Positions 11,935 to 22,927 of a stretch of DNA of 64,000 nt are shown here, piece after piece. The DNA comes from Limonium bicolor (taxonomy: Eukaryota > Streptophyta > Magnoliopsida > Caryophyllales > Plumbaginaceae). Under the pieces are notes generated by a model that saw nothing but the letters and a program-made list of their open reading frames with translations, did not search any database and was not told where the DNA came from. A program made the position numbers and the translations under genes. The stretch is from contig CM041782.1 of assembly GCA_023374045.1 (NCBI GenBank), positions 190,606,925 through 190,670,924 on the forward strand, in the 5' to 3' direction. Numbering within the stretch: the first letter of the stretch is position 1; every line of letters begins with the position of its first letter.

Positions 11935-13752
11935 ATCCTCTCGGTTGAGGCGGGTTTCTTCATAGAGCGATGGCAAGGCATTGTGGCTCAAGGGGATGAG
12001 GGTTTTTGTTTGGGACGGGGTCGCACCCTGAGAGGGTTGCCTACGTACTCAACTCCCTGTTGAGATCAGACCTTACGTAGTTCATGATTTTCGGAGGATG
12101 GGGAATTTGATGGCGACAAAGAGATGTCTTGCGGGGATGCTTCTCAGATCAGCGCCCGAAGGTCTTTAATTTTCTAATCCATTGACCGCACGGTTCCTCA
12201 TGTGATGGGGCAGCTGTTCGATCGGGCTTGCCCTTAACTGGTATATGCAAAAAAGCTGGATGTTATGGTGCAATCTCTGTTGCTGTTGTGCGACAACATT
12301 ATGTCTGAACCGATGAAATGAGTTGAATGCAAATCTATTCCTACATGTATTTTTTGGAATTGGATATGATTGAATGCAAAGGGGATGTTGTGTCAAGGTG
12401 AGCTCAACCAAGAATCCTAGTTAAGTCAGATTAGTCATCTCTAAGCCACTTCCTTCTTGAAAAATCTTCCCGAAAGAAGTCTCTCGGGATCTCTTATACC
12501 TTTCTGTTTCCTTTCTTAAGGCTGGTTAGGCTTTCTTTAATCGGGGTGATGAACACTAGTTTTTTCTCTATCTTCCTGATTTATTTGACGCTCATTTGTG
12601 CACGATTGTATTGACAAGATCGGACGCGTTGTGGCCATTCATGTTTCGAATTTGGTACTTTTCGAATCAATCAATCCTCGTCTCTAGGTCAGAGGTCTTT
12701 CATTGGGTTATAACAGGGCTGCGGGGCTTTAAGTATGTCGCAAGGGACAGGAGGACCTGTTTAGGAGTTGTGGGGCTTTTGTGCAAATTAGGATGTGCTT
12801 CGCCTTTGCCATGGGTGGAATGGTTTCGAACTTCTTTCGCATTTGTGCGGATCATGATGTGTTTCCATTTCGATTTACTACTTTCCTTGAGTAGTTTATT
12901 TGCACTTTTTGTGTTTGACATCTTCGTTCTTCTCTATTCTCCTCGAGAGTGACTGTTTCGCGTGACATAAGGCTTTCGTTTCCTCCCTTTACTTTTTGAG
13001 TTTTTTTGTGTTTCATTTCTTTCATTTTCATCTTCTTTGGGTATTTCTCTTTCAAGCTTTCTTTCATGCTTTAGATTGCGGGGAAGAGACCATGGCTCTG
13101 GCTTTTTTTTTATCCTCTTTTGCAGGGGCGGGTCATCCTGTGATGTGGGGTGGCATGTTGTGGAGCTATTTCCGAAAAGATTTTCAATGAAAGGCTCAGC
13201 GGGGCTCACTAAGGGATCATTTTTTTTTTAGGGTCAAAAGGGCTTCTGGCCAAGTGGAGGTTTTTCTTCGATCCTAAATGCCTCGTCATCCCTATCGACA
13301 AATAATTGCTTCCTCTACTATTCCCAAATTCTGACATGAATGGTAACGCGCCTTCCTTGTCAATGTTTGGTTTCGTGAAGGGGATCCTCACCTGGTGCTT
13401 TGAAATTTAAATGCATCAAGCGCTCTGGGTTTTGCAGGCTCTGTGTATCTCTCTTGCACTCGACTCTTATGAGAGGTTAGAAATCCTTTCAAGACCTCTT
13501 CGGGGAAAATGATACAAGAGTTTGGCGGCCTTTGATGACAACCTACGTGACTTTTCTAGAATTAAATATTGAAATATACCTTGAGACTGGGGATATGCAA
13601 ATGCTGATGCAGCTAAGTTAAACCTAATGCAAATGATAATGATAACTTTTGTGTGGATGCATTTTTTTTTTATATACATTTTTGTGGATGCATTTTTTGG
13701 ATTTTTGAATGAATGCGTGTGTGTTTTTTTTTTTTTTTTGATTTGTGACGGT
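11935..13752 (-). other. 3' region of A without recognisable genes
   Basis: I see no protein similarity in any frame. Part of the sequence (about 12900-13250 and 13670-13740) is T-rich on the plus strand. It lies between the integrase stop codon and the tandem repeats, so on the element strand it is 3' untranslated sequence or decayed coding sequence. Confidence 0.5.
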
Positions 13753-13977
13753 TCAGACATAATATCGTTTCAACCGGCCAAGATTGACAAAGCTTTGGAA
13801 TTCTTCTCCATCCAAATTTGTCAGTAATACTGTACCATGAAGGGTTATCTCTTTCACCAGATAAGGGCCCACCCAGTTCGGCCTGAGTTTCCCTCGTGGG
13901 TCTGGCAGATCTTTTCTCAACTCTTTCAGAACGAAATCCCCTACTTGGATATCTGGGTGTGGGTGGAGTACTGCTCT
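13753..13977 (-). pseudogene. Integrase C-terminal remnant (Ty3/gypsy pol), element A
   Basis: Seventy-five codons read on the minus strand end in TGA (13755-13753). They contain the conserved C-terminal integrase pattern: DIQVGDFVLKE, then GKLRPNWVGPYLV, then TNLDGEE, and a final LKRYYV. This domain normally binds DNA non-specifically at the end of Ty3/gypsy pol. The catalytic core, zinc-binding domain, reverse transcriptase, RNase H and protease that should precede it are missing. Instead the frame is joined, at about 13970-13980, to spacer sequence in another frame. The remaining part has no stop codon, so the deletion may be fairly recent or was inherited from a propagating deletion derivative. 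Confidence 0.8.
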
Positions 13978-14279
13978 GTCTGAGGGAGCATGTTTTCTTC
14001 ATCATATTCCTCTTCTTCGGCCTTATAAGTTTGCAATGAATCAAACGACAAAGGAGACGAATTTTCTGAATAAACTGAATTTTCATTATTATACGAGGAG
14101 TTGGATAAGTCGGTGATTGACAGAAAATTGCCACCATCTTTACAAGTGAAAATAAATGGTGACGATCCTTCTCCTATTTCGATTCTGTTTGTATTGTCGA
14201 TGCCTTCATTACAACGGCCATTGCTACCATCACTGATACTACCGCTATTGCTACCACCATTACTATCATCACTACTGCT
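13941..14279 (-). pseudogene. Gag-pol spacer remnant (acidic, Ser/Asn-rich), element A
   Basis: An open stretch of 113 codons on the minus strand begins with a Ser/Asn/Gly-rich run (GGTAGCAAT-type repeats at 14205-14275) and continues to an acidic block (KAEEEEYDEEN, about 14000). As I recall, a similar acidic linker precedes the protease/reverse transcriptase region in related plant elements. It starts just after gag's stop codon in a different frame and overlaps the integrase remnant in a further frame at its 3' end, where the deletion junction must lie. Confidence 0.45.
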
Positions 14280-14286
14280 AGCTAGA

Positions 14287-17088
14287 CTAACTATGTAAGG
14301 CTCCTGTAGAGTCGGCTCCCCTTTCTTGTGATAGACGACAAGACATGCTCCATGACCATCTACCGAGGGTGCGGGGTCCTTGAAGACTGATGATCGTGAC
14401 TCTGCTCTCCGCTACTCCTTCGGGCATTCCTTGGTCGCATTCCTTGCCGTCATGGTCTTTAAGACATGAGTTGAGGGAGAGTAAAGTGGTCCACCAGCTC
14501 TCCCACTCCATTGTCTCTAGATGCTCCCGAGCCCGAACTACTCTCTGCTCATCATAACTCACAGATATGTACGGTTCTAGATAAACTGATAAGGAATTGT
14601 CTACGGAAGTTACATGTGAGTCTGTTAGTATCATACCTGGCGCCTCTGCGAATCCTAAGCCTGCTCCTCGACCTCCAGCTGCTTCACGGTCATCATTGTG
14701 TTTTTCCTCGTCTGCTATCGGAAATGGTACTTGAACAGAGGTCATAGCTGGTGGATTTTCATCCTCATCGGCGATCATGATCACGTTGCACATGACGGTG
14801 CTTCTCTTTCTTTGCTTCTCAAGGACTTTTTGGCGGCACCAAGCCTCAACAACTTCTAGTGCCTTCATTTTTTTGTAGAGGCCCTCTGCCTCAGAAGCTA
14901 ATACCAGCAAAGTTTCCAAATTCCTTTCTATCGGTCGACCCATGCAATATCGGAAGAAGATTGGCACTTTCCTTTGATACCTTAATTGGTTGACAGTGTT
15001 TTGAGCCCTATTTTTCTCATTCAAATACTCCCTCATCAAGGAGGGTATATCGAAATGAATCTCCGGGCGGGGAACCTTGAAGGTTTCTAATAGCGGTGTG
15101 GGTATGACAAATGGGGAGGGATTCCGTCGGGTCAATTCCGTCGTACTCCCAATGTCGTCAGCTTTCACAATTCTGCGAAGGTCTGGCAGATTTCCTTCTC
15201 TTTCTCTGAACCTTATCATATTTACATGTTGGGGGATTGAATTATTTTGGGTACCTGGATTGGCGTTGGGGAATTGTACCTCCCCTGCATCAATTAGATC
15301 TTGTACAGCATGACGCAACGCTCTACAGTTTTCCGTACTGTGCCCCTTCATCAGATGGTATTCACAGAAGCTTTTCGTATCGGGCCCAAGTTGGGTGATT
15401 CCTGGTTTGGGATTTGGGTGCTTCAGAAGGAAACCACTCTCTTTCAATTTTTTGTACGCCTTATTCAACGGCATCCCCAATGTTGAGTGTTGTCGCTGGG
15501 GTCGGGTTTGAAAATCACGGGGAGGAGGCATCGCCCGATAGTTCTGAGTTGTTCCGGAGGATTGTGCCTGATACACTGGAGGTGTGGGGGGTTGGTAGTC
15601 GGTGAGGGTTCTAGTTTGCACCTGATTCACTGGAGGTGTTGAGACAGTCTTGTTGTTGTCATTGTTGTTATTACCATTGTTGTTGTGATTGTTGCTGCTA
15701 TCACGGTTCTGGCGGTTCTGATGGTATGAAGTTCTGGGTCCTGATCCAGAGAGATTCAACCCTTTTAATCTTCCTGCCAGTGCTAACTCTTCGGCAGCCG
15801 AAGCAGCAGCTTTCAGATGTTTGAAGTCACAAATCCCAAGGGACTTTAGATGATCTGAGTATGGACCCTCCAGACATGAGATGATTATTCTTATCTGCTC
15901 ATCTTCGGTAGGGCGATCAAGCATTTGGCCGGCCACCTCCCTCCATCGATTGATGAATTCCATGACTGTCTCATTATTTCTCTGCCTCATGGTCTCGAGG
16001 TCTCTGCGGGTGACCCCTAGATGGGCATTGTAGCTGTACTGCTCGACGAAGGCCTGATAAACTTCCTCCAATTTTTTTCCAGAGAGATCTAGCCTTGAGA
16101 CCCATGCTTGCGCAGATCCTTCTAGATAGCTAGGAAAGCATATAATTTTCATCTCATCGTTCAACCCATGCATTGTCATTACCCGATCAAACTGAGAAAG
16201 GTGATGTCTGGGGTCTCCTTTCCCAGCATATTTCGAGATTTCGGGGAGTTTTAAATTTTCTGGAAGCTTAGAGCTCGGCTTCATGCTGAAATAGCGGAAG
16301 CCAAGCATCTTGGCTCGTTCCCCAAGCCGCACTTCAGCCAGCAGCTCTTCTTTTACAGATTTCTTCCAGTCCTCCATGTTAGATGGGGGGTTTTCGGTAG
16401 GGAGGGGTTGAGTTTGAGGTTGTTGATACCCATGGATTAGGTGACTTGATGGGTGTGGTAGTAGCTGAGTGTGGGGAATAGCTTCTTCGAAACGGACAGC
16501 GTGTCCTGGAGCGGTGTATTGATATTGTCTCATCTGGATCGGATCAGGGATAGGTGAATTCGGGTAGAAAATCTCAGGTGGTCTAGACCGGTTCATGCTA
16601 GCAATTTGAGGGACAGCTCCAGTTGGTAGAAATGGTGGTAATTTTGGGAAATTGGTTGGAACAGTTGTGGTTGTGGTCAAGATTGGTGGTGGCATGGGTA
16701 CCCCAGAAAGTAAGTCAGCCATTTGAAAGGTTGTGGGGGGAATGGTGGTGTGTTCATTGTTTGGTTGTGACGTGGTATTGAACATGGGGTGTTGGGTAAA
16801 TGTGAGCTTGGGTGTTTCGTCAACGTAATCCTCTTCAGCATCCGTAAAGTACGGATCCTTCCCCTTACCCATTCTTTCTCTGCGCAACTGTTTCTCCAAT
16901 CGTTCAATTGTCTGCCTCATCGATTTTTCATTTTTAAGCAACGTCTCTAGCATGCGATACAGGACATTTGGATCAGGAATGTTTCTAGCACCGCCACTGG
17001 CTCCTACGGTTGCACTCGCACTTGCCTCAACAGCTGAGGTGACTGTGGTGTTTTCTGGAGCAGTGGGATTCATCAGAGTATGATCCAT
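14287..17088 (-). CDS. Gag polyprotein of element A, 933 aa, open
   Basis: This is the only long intact coding sequence. Residues 40-72 form a likely coiled coil rich in Leu, Glu and Arg. Residues 80-270 are Pro/Thr-rich. About 265-450 is the Retrotrans_gag capsid-type domain: LPEISKYAGKGDPRHHLSQF, then GSAQAWVSRL, FVEQY, and FINRWREVAGQ. An Asn-rich linker (about 462-480) follows. Residues 575-588 hold a CEYHLMKGHSTENC knuckle-like motif followed by LRHAVQDLID, typical of this gag group. The last ~170 residues are spacer-like. It packages element RNA into virus-like particles in the cytoplasm. The first Met is at 17088, but the frame is open upstream for some 30 codons, so the true start may be earlier. 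It ends with TAG at 14289-14287. No protease follows. Intact gag beside lost pol suggests gag is, or recently was, under use. Confidence 0.85.
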   Translation of the reverse strand: MDHTLMNPTAPENTTVTSAVEASASATVGASGGARNIPDPNVLYRMLETLLKNEKSMRQTIERLEKQLRRERMGKGKDPYFTDAEEDYVDETPKLTFTQHPMFNTTSQPNNEHTTIPPTTFQMADLLSGVPMPPPILTTTTTVPTNFPKLPPFLPTGAVPQIASMNRSRPPEIFYPNSPIPDPIQMRQYQYTAPGHAVRFEEAIPHTQLLPHPSSHLIHGYQQPQTQPLPTENPPSNMEDWKKSVKEELLAEVRLGERAKMLGFRYFSMKPSSKLPENLKLPEISKYAGKGDPRHHLSQFDRVMTMHGLNDEMKIICFPSYLEGSAQAWVSRLDLSGKKLEEVYQAFVEQYSYNAHLGVTRRDLETMRQRNNETVMEFINRWREVAGQMLDRPTEDEQIRIIISCLEGPYSDHLKSLGICDFKHLKAAASAAEELALAGRLKGLNLSGSGPRTSYHQNRQNRDSSNNHNNNGNNNNDNNKTVSTPPVNQVQTRTLTDYQPPTPPVYQAQSSGTTQNYRAMPPPRDFQTRPQRQHSTLGMPLNKAYKKLKESGFLLKHPNPKPGITQLGPDTKSFCEYHLMKGHSTENCRALRHAVQDLIDAGEVQFPNANPGTQNNSIPQHVNMIRFREREGNLPDLRRIVKADDIGSTTELTRRNPSPFVIPTPLLETFKVPRPEIHFDIPSLMREYLNEKNRAQNTVNQLRYQRKVPIFFRYCMGRPIERNLETLLVLASEAEGLYKKMKALEVVEAWCRQKVLEKQRKRSTVMCNVIMIADEDENPPAMTSVQVPFPIADEEKHNDDREAAGGRGAGLGFAEAPGMILTDSHVTSVDNSLSVYLEPYISVSYDEQRVVRAREHLETMEWESWWTTLLSLNSCLKDHDGKECDQGMPEGVAESRVTIISLQGPRTLGRWSWSMSCRLSQERGADSTGALHS

Positions 17089-17737
17089 TGTTTCTGATGA
17101 GGTTTCAGTTGTAGTGTCACTGGCCAGTCTGCCTCGGGAGTCTCTCTCCTGACACTCTGTTCTGCTCTGGTTGGTTTCTGCGATACCAGGGAATATGGAA
17201 TGCGTGGAAGATGTCAGTACGAGCGTAAATCCTTTTCATAAAAAGATAAAGCAGAAAAGGAGGTCGTCCCTGATTTTTATGAAACGGCGTATTCCCTCGA
17301 TTAAAACCTTTTGTAAAACGATAAAGCGGAAAAGGAGCACAAGCCGGTTTCCATTTCCAAGAATAAACGCCGTACTATTTCATTGCGCAATCATAATTGC
17401 ATACATTGGGGAGAATAGGGGTTACATCCAAGTTCATAGGGGGAAACATAATATTAGTTAATCCAACGTTAGATGATATTACATAGCCGAACTCCGCAAT
17501 AAGGGGAAAAGGGGAGTTACATCCAAATCCAAAAGAGGGGAAAACTACATCCGAATAGTCAAATTTTAATTACATAGCCGAACTCCATAATAAGGGGGAA
17601 AGGGAGTTACATCCAAATTCAAAAGAGGGGATAACTATATCTGAATAGTCAAAATCCAATACATAGCCAATCGCATCCATCCAGTCACTACACCATGGTC
17701 CCAAGTGAAAAAAGAGACACCATTTCCATCTGGAAGG
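17089..17737 (-). other. Region between ORF1 and gag in element A
   Basis: Contains short direct repeats: CCGAACTCC...AGTTACATCCAAAT occurs at about 17487-17530 and 17577-17620, and the pattern TTTTG(T)AAAACGATAAAGC(G/A)GAAAAGGAG at about 17236-17265 and 17310-17337. No protein is recognised apart from the open extension just upstream of gag's first Met. Confidence 0.5.
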
Positions 17738-19133
17738 TCAACCCATGGCTTGCTGACGCTTCAGCTCCTTATTTTCCTTTTTTTGCCGCTTCTCTTTTTC
17801 CTTTCTCTGTCGTTTCTTTTTCTCTTTCTTCTTCTGCAAGACATCAAATTCCGAAGGTTGTAGGCTTTCAACGATCGGAAGACGGGGATCATGTTTGATC
17901 ATCGAATGCTCCAAAGAATAGGCGTGGGGTATCAATCTATCAATTCTGCGTTCCAACCATGCTGAGTATTCAGGACCTAAGCTCATGTAATATGGATCAA
18001 TATCGAGGACAGCCCATTTTCATCCCAGAGCGGTAGGCTTGGGTGAGATATCTGGCTGTAGGATCTGTGTATCGGTGGTTTCTGAATCCCTCCATACTTG
18101 CTCCCGGGATGGTCTGTTCACGCCCAAATTGTCGCATCCCCCTCTGTGGATAGATAGTGATGAATCTATCAAGGCCGATGAGGATCAGACCATTGTTTCC
18201 TGCTGATTGGACGGCCCCTCCTTGGACATCCCAATCCTTGTTGACCCACTTGATCTTTTGTCACTAGTAATATCCCGGAAGAAGACTCTCCATCCCTCAT
18301 TGGGTTTCATCTCCCGCTTTCGTGCTGTCATGTATGTGTCCATATTGACCTTCACACTTAGAGGACCAAGGTAGCACCCATAAGTGATCAAACAACCATA
18401 TCTGAAGGAGTAAAGGACTGCCCATAAAGAAGGTCTCTATGGCTCCTTCTTTCCATCGGTCTAGGGATCGAACCATCTCAGCCACCACTACTGTTCCAAT
18501 GCTGCAACCTTTCTCAAAGGCTTCTAATAAGTATATTACCCGCGGATTCATTCTTAAACCTCTTTGTCTAAAGAGATAGAGGCCCATGAGGCATAGATCC
18601 AGTACACGTCTTCAGGTTTCACATGAGATATAAGGTCTGTAGAACTGGTTCAGGAGATCACGTAAGCTCAAACCCATATGCCCAAAGTTTTCAACCTGCT
18701 CCAGGTTGACCTCCAAGAATCTAGCTGCGAACTTCGGGGTTTGACTTCGATCGATAGGGATAACTGGCATCTCCTGATGTGGCTTTATCTTGAGGAATGT
18801 ATCCATCTCAGCAGGCAGTATGATCAGCTCTTGCAGAAAGAAACGGTATAGATGGTCTGCTGGGTCCCAGTAGCTGACGGACTCGAATAAAGCTTCATAA
18901 ACCATGTCGACCTTGCATAGGTATGCTAGTCCGATCAAGAGCGGCTTGCATGTGTCCTTCATTTCTATACACCGATCCAGAAGCTCTCGGGCAAAATCTT
19001 TTTCCTCATTCATCTCTTGTTGGTAAGTGGAGGACTGGACTTGCGTTCTGGCTGCGGATCCCTCCCCTGATTCTCTTCGGGCCCTTCGGCGTTTCTTTTC
19101 CTCTCCTGGTACCGGTACCAATCTGTTGAACAT
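17738..19133 (-). pseudogene. Decayed ORF1 of Ogre/Tat-type element A
   Basis: Read on the minus strand, three open segments line up into one protein of about 460 residues: 19133-18297 interrupted by a premature TGA at 18614-18612, then a shift to another frame near 18390 and a second shift near 18250, ending with a Lys/Glu-rich tail at 17738. Recognisable landmarks are LCLMGLYLFRQRG, VVVAEMVRSLDRW, LLLQIWLFDHL, GMRQFGREQTIP and GPEYSAWLERRI. To my recollection these match the ORF1 protein that Ogre/Tat elements carry upstream of gag; its function is unknown. The breaks mean no full-length ORF1 product can be made from this copy, unlike gag next to it. Confidence 0.65.
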
Positions 19134-20705
19134 GATTAGATCTGCAAAAGAAAGTAGTGAAAGGAAAATAAAGGGAAAGAATGTGATGAGTCTGGATTAA
19201 GGAGATGACCCAGCAATTAGTAGCACGGCCTTTGCCTTTGGAAATGGAAACTAGTTAAAAAGTTGAAAGAACTGCTTTCGAAAAAACGTTTTTTGAAAAA
19301 ACTATTTTTGAAAACCCTTTTGAAATTCGTTTGTAGAAAATAGATTTTTTGAAGACTGTTTTGGAAATAACACTTCAAAGATGAAGTGGCAAGATTAAAA
19401 CCGCAAATGTTTATGAGAAAAATTTAGGTGGGATTTGAAATTAAACGAGCTCGTAAAACAGCTTTAAAAGATGTGCAAAAGAGAATTCTGAACGTTTTGA
19501 AACAGATTGGTTGGAAAAAGCGGTTTGCACACATGCATAGCAAGAAGTAAATCGTGGCTGTATTTGATGTGGAGTTGTAAGTGTTAGTGTTGGGATAATC
19601 ACTTTCCAGGTCAATTATGATTCCGTCTCACCGGGGGAACCATCGTCCCTTCACTGTCATCTCTCGGGGTTTTTCTCTGCTATACCCCTTGCGGGGCACG
19701 TCATCAAGAAAGTCCGGAGTGCTTAAGTTCGAAAGGTCAGGATACCCGAAGTGATAAGGAAACATACACCATGGCCAGTGATGATCCGACAACACCCTAC
19801 TTTTCGGGAAACTCTGGGAAGTATTGCATGGGAACGGGTCTCTCGTCATCTGCACGGTCAGGTGTGTCTAAAGTCCAAATTATTCACTGACTACGTTGTG
19901 CCATGTGTGGGTATCCGGTAAATACGGGATCCTCTATGGACGTGTAGCGTGACATTGGGCTTTAGAGACACCCGTGGTGCAAAGGAACAATGGAGAACTG
20001 AGCCCATGCAATCTTCAGGGCAAGATAGAAGGGTGGTCAGACAGGCGGCATACATGGGGGTGACTACCCGTAAAACCCGTCTTAGACACCGGATTAGGCA
20101 GCTGGACACTGAAGGCTCATGGTTCACTATATGCTGGCTTAGACTCGGATGATGGAGGGTATTTTTGGATCATGAGCCTGCAGGGCGTAGGTCGATGACC
20201 ATCTTGCCCCGTGGGTTAGCCATTTATATAAATGACCCAGCTCATGGGAAATCAACCGTGGACCGGTCGGGATTCCGTGACTCATGGATAAATCGGGTGA
20301 CACAGAGGAATGCATGTCTTAAGCTACCCTCCCAATGCACCCCACCATCATAGCATACATATGAAAGCGATGAAGTCAGTAACACCCTATTTACTAAGAG
20401 TTTTAATCTTGAAGGTGATTCCAAATTGGTTATTTATTAACCTAAAAGGGAAGTTAGCTTCATTCAATCCTAAGTGTCTCTTTCTAATCATGAGCTAATT
20501 ATTAACCCAATTGTTGTCATGTTTGTTGAGGATCTAACAAATCCTAGCTGTCCCCATCAGATACACACTCTAAGTGTGGAGTAGAGTAATCCTATGGGCT
20601 TTGAAATGAATCTCTTGAAGATTTTGAAAGAAGTGGGGAAGTCCCGACAATTTTGAATGGAGTTCAGTCTTCCTTGAGTATGAGAAAAACTTACTCAAGT
20701 TTTCC
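19134..20705 (-). other. 5' leader of element A, primer site missing
   Basis: No protein is recognised. This should begin with a tRNA primer-binding site next to the right LTR, but the LTR is instead followed by a 208-bp copy of target DNA (20706-20913). Leftward of 20706 I find no match to common plant primer sites (iMet, or the GGCGACTC type). A GTGGCGACTC motif does occur inside both LTRs (about 4756-4766 and 21157-21167, minus strand). Confidence 0.5.
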
Positions 20706-20913
20706 CCACCACATATATTCCTCCAAAGTGTCATAATGACATAATAACTATATATTATACATATATAGTTTATCTTAATTCAAAATCAACCCAACAAATT
20801 CCTAAAAATTCCTAATAGTCCATGGGTGTTTATAATACCATTTTACACCCTTAACTTTCGGAAATAACATATATACCACATGTGTTATAAAATTGTTACA
20901 ATAAAATACTTAT
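20706..20913. repeat. Ectopic copy of target DNA (4305-4512) inside element A
   Basis: These 208 bases match 4305-4512, the part of LTR C just outside A's left LTR, with one substitution (4422 C versus 20823 T) and including the cttat TSD. The match continues without a gap into the LTR at 20914. To the left, the match stops at a CCACCAC shared by both sites. It is therefore flank sequence placed on the internal side of A's right LTR. Confidence 0.9.
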
Positions 20914-22683
20914 TGTGGAGGGTGATTTTTCGGTATTGTGGAGGGGTCTATCTAAAATACGGTCTAACTAAGAAGTCTAGATCCTAAGAATTTGCCATTC
21001 CGTGGAGGGTGAAAACCCGTTATTCTGGCAGCCCTCCCATACCTACTACATCGTCCGTCTTTCCCAGAAAGCGTAAAGGGGAATGCAAGTATGCACTACA
21101 CCCGCTCTCAATGGGCCCCACGCGGACTTATGCCTCTATAAGGCGGAATTGACTAGAGTCGCCACCTAGTTTGACCTAAGGAACTAGGAAGGGAGGAGAA
21201 GGGTTCTAAGAACCGTTAATTGACTCTGATGATATATTGCCAATGGATAGGACTTATCTGATAATACTAGAGATTCTGTGTGGGTTCGCACTGGGTTACA
21301 CCCCTTGGAAGCGGCAATGACCACAACCTTAGATTGGTGCCCGAGGAAACCTCGGTCTCCAATTGTCGGGATTACCTTCTTTCAAAACCTTTTTAGAGAG
21401 ATTCATTTCAAAGCTAAGGATAGGATTAGAAAAGGAGGAAAGAAAACGAGTGGGTGAGGCGAGCTTTTCTGCCAAGCCAGCGCCGAGAAGAAAAACTGAT
21501 GAATTCGAATGAGTCTAGAATAAAGGTTTGGGAAAACCGGGGGTTGAGTGAATAAACAAGATATAGAGTCTGATGGTTTGAAGTTTGTGGCAGCCGAAAG
21601 AGGTTTGAGTGAAGCTGGAATTTGTAAGATGATTTGAGTTTGAAGTGATTTGAAGTTTGGAAGATGATTCGAGTGTATGTGAGGCATTTGGTGTTTGGGA
21701 GAGATCTCGGGTTTTTTAGGTTTGAGGTTCAAAAAGGTTGAGGTTTTGGGATGCTTCAATTTTAGAGTGAGATGATGGTGGACTGAATTGTTTGGAGGAA
21801 TGATTGTCAAAATTGTCTCTCTTAAAGTTTTTAAAACTGAAAAATCATTTTTTGTTGTAAAAGGGCGGATAATCCCGAGGGATTACCCTATGTACCCCCT
21901 CGAACACAACACTTAATTAATGGTAAGTGCCGAGGCTCGAAAGATGGGGCAATGAATTTATGTCAAAAAATAGGATTCAGAGAGAAACACCATGAATGAG
22001 ATGTTCTCGGTCGAACCCTAATAACGTCTCTAACTCCCGGGTTTTAAAACGTTAAAAACCGAAAACATTGAAATCGAATGGAAGGGAGTTAGACGATTCT
22101 AAAATCCCGGCTGCAACTAGGAAGGTCGTCACTTCCCTAACACCCTGCCTTGTAAAAATCTAGGCTGCAATTAGAGGAGGTTTGTCACCCTAATGCCCCG
22201 CCTAAAGAGATCCAGACTGCGACAAGGGAAGTTATGACCCCAGTGCCCCACCTCGGATTTTTATTTTTGGGAAGGAAGACAAGTGATGTCCTAACCATGG
22301 AGGAAAAGTTTTGAAGGGGTTAGGCATTTCTTGCTTCCCGAAAACAATTTATTCGGATTTGAAAACTAAGTTAGAAAGTTTTGAAAGTTGTTCGGAATTC
22401 TCGGTAAAGAAACACTGGTTTTGAAAAATGTTTTTAGGAGAAAACTTTCTGTATATGTGAGAAGAACTTTCTGCAATAGAGAAGATTTTTCTGTGATGTG
22501 AGAAGAGTTTTTCCTTTAAAATTCCACAAAAATGGTTTCTTTTTGAATAAAATGATGGTTTGAAATTCTTTTCTTGTTTTGGATTTGAAGGGAATTTACA
22601 AGTTGAAAAGTGAATTGAAAGGAATCGGGTTTGAAACATGTGTTGGAATTGATTTGGTTTGACTTGTATTGGAAGATGAATCA

Positions 22684-22794
22684 GGTCAATGTTCGGACTT
22701 GGTCAATGATTAGGTCAAGGTTTTGGTCAAAGTTTTCTGGTCAAAGTCTTCTAGTCAAAGTCAACATTTGGTCAACTTTCAGGTCAAAGGTCAA
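22684..22794 (-). promoter_or_regulatory. W-box cluster, copy in right LTR of A
   Basis: Counterpart of the 6283-6393 cluster; all ten TTGAC[CT] cores are retained. Confidence 0.55.
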
Positions 22795-22927
22795 CCTTTG
22801 GTTCAAGGTTGGACTCTTGTGGACTTAAACTTGATTTTTACGGTCTTAGGCTTGCTCGATTTTGTGGGCTTAGGCTTGCTTGATTTTGTGGACTTAGGCT
22901 TTGTGGAGTTGGACCTTATTCGAGGCA

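Noticed and set aside
11238..11981. 247-codon minus-strand frame
   Set aside because: Repeats of HTGAIRSY-like peptide follow the 98-bp and shorter DNA repeats; it spans non-coding tandem arrays.
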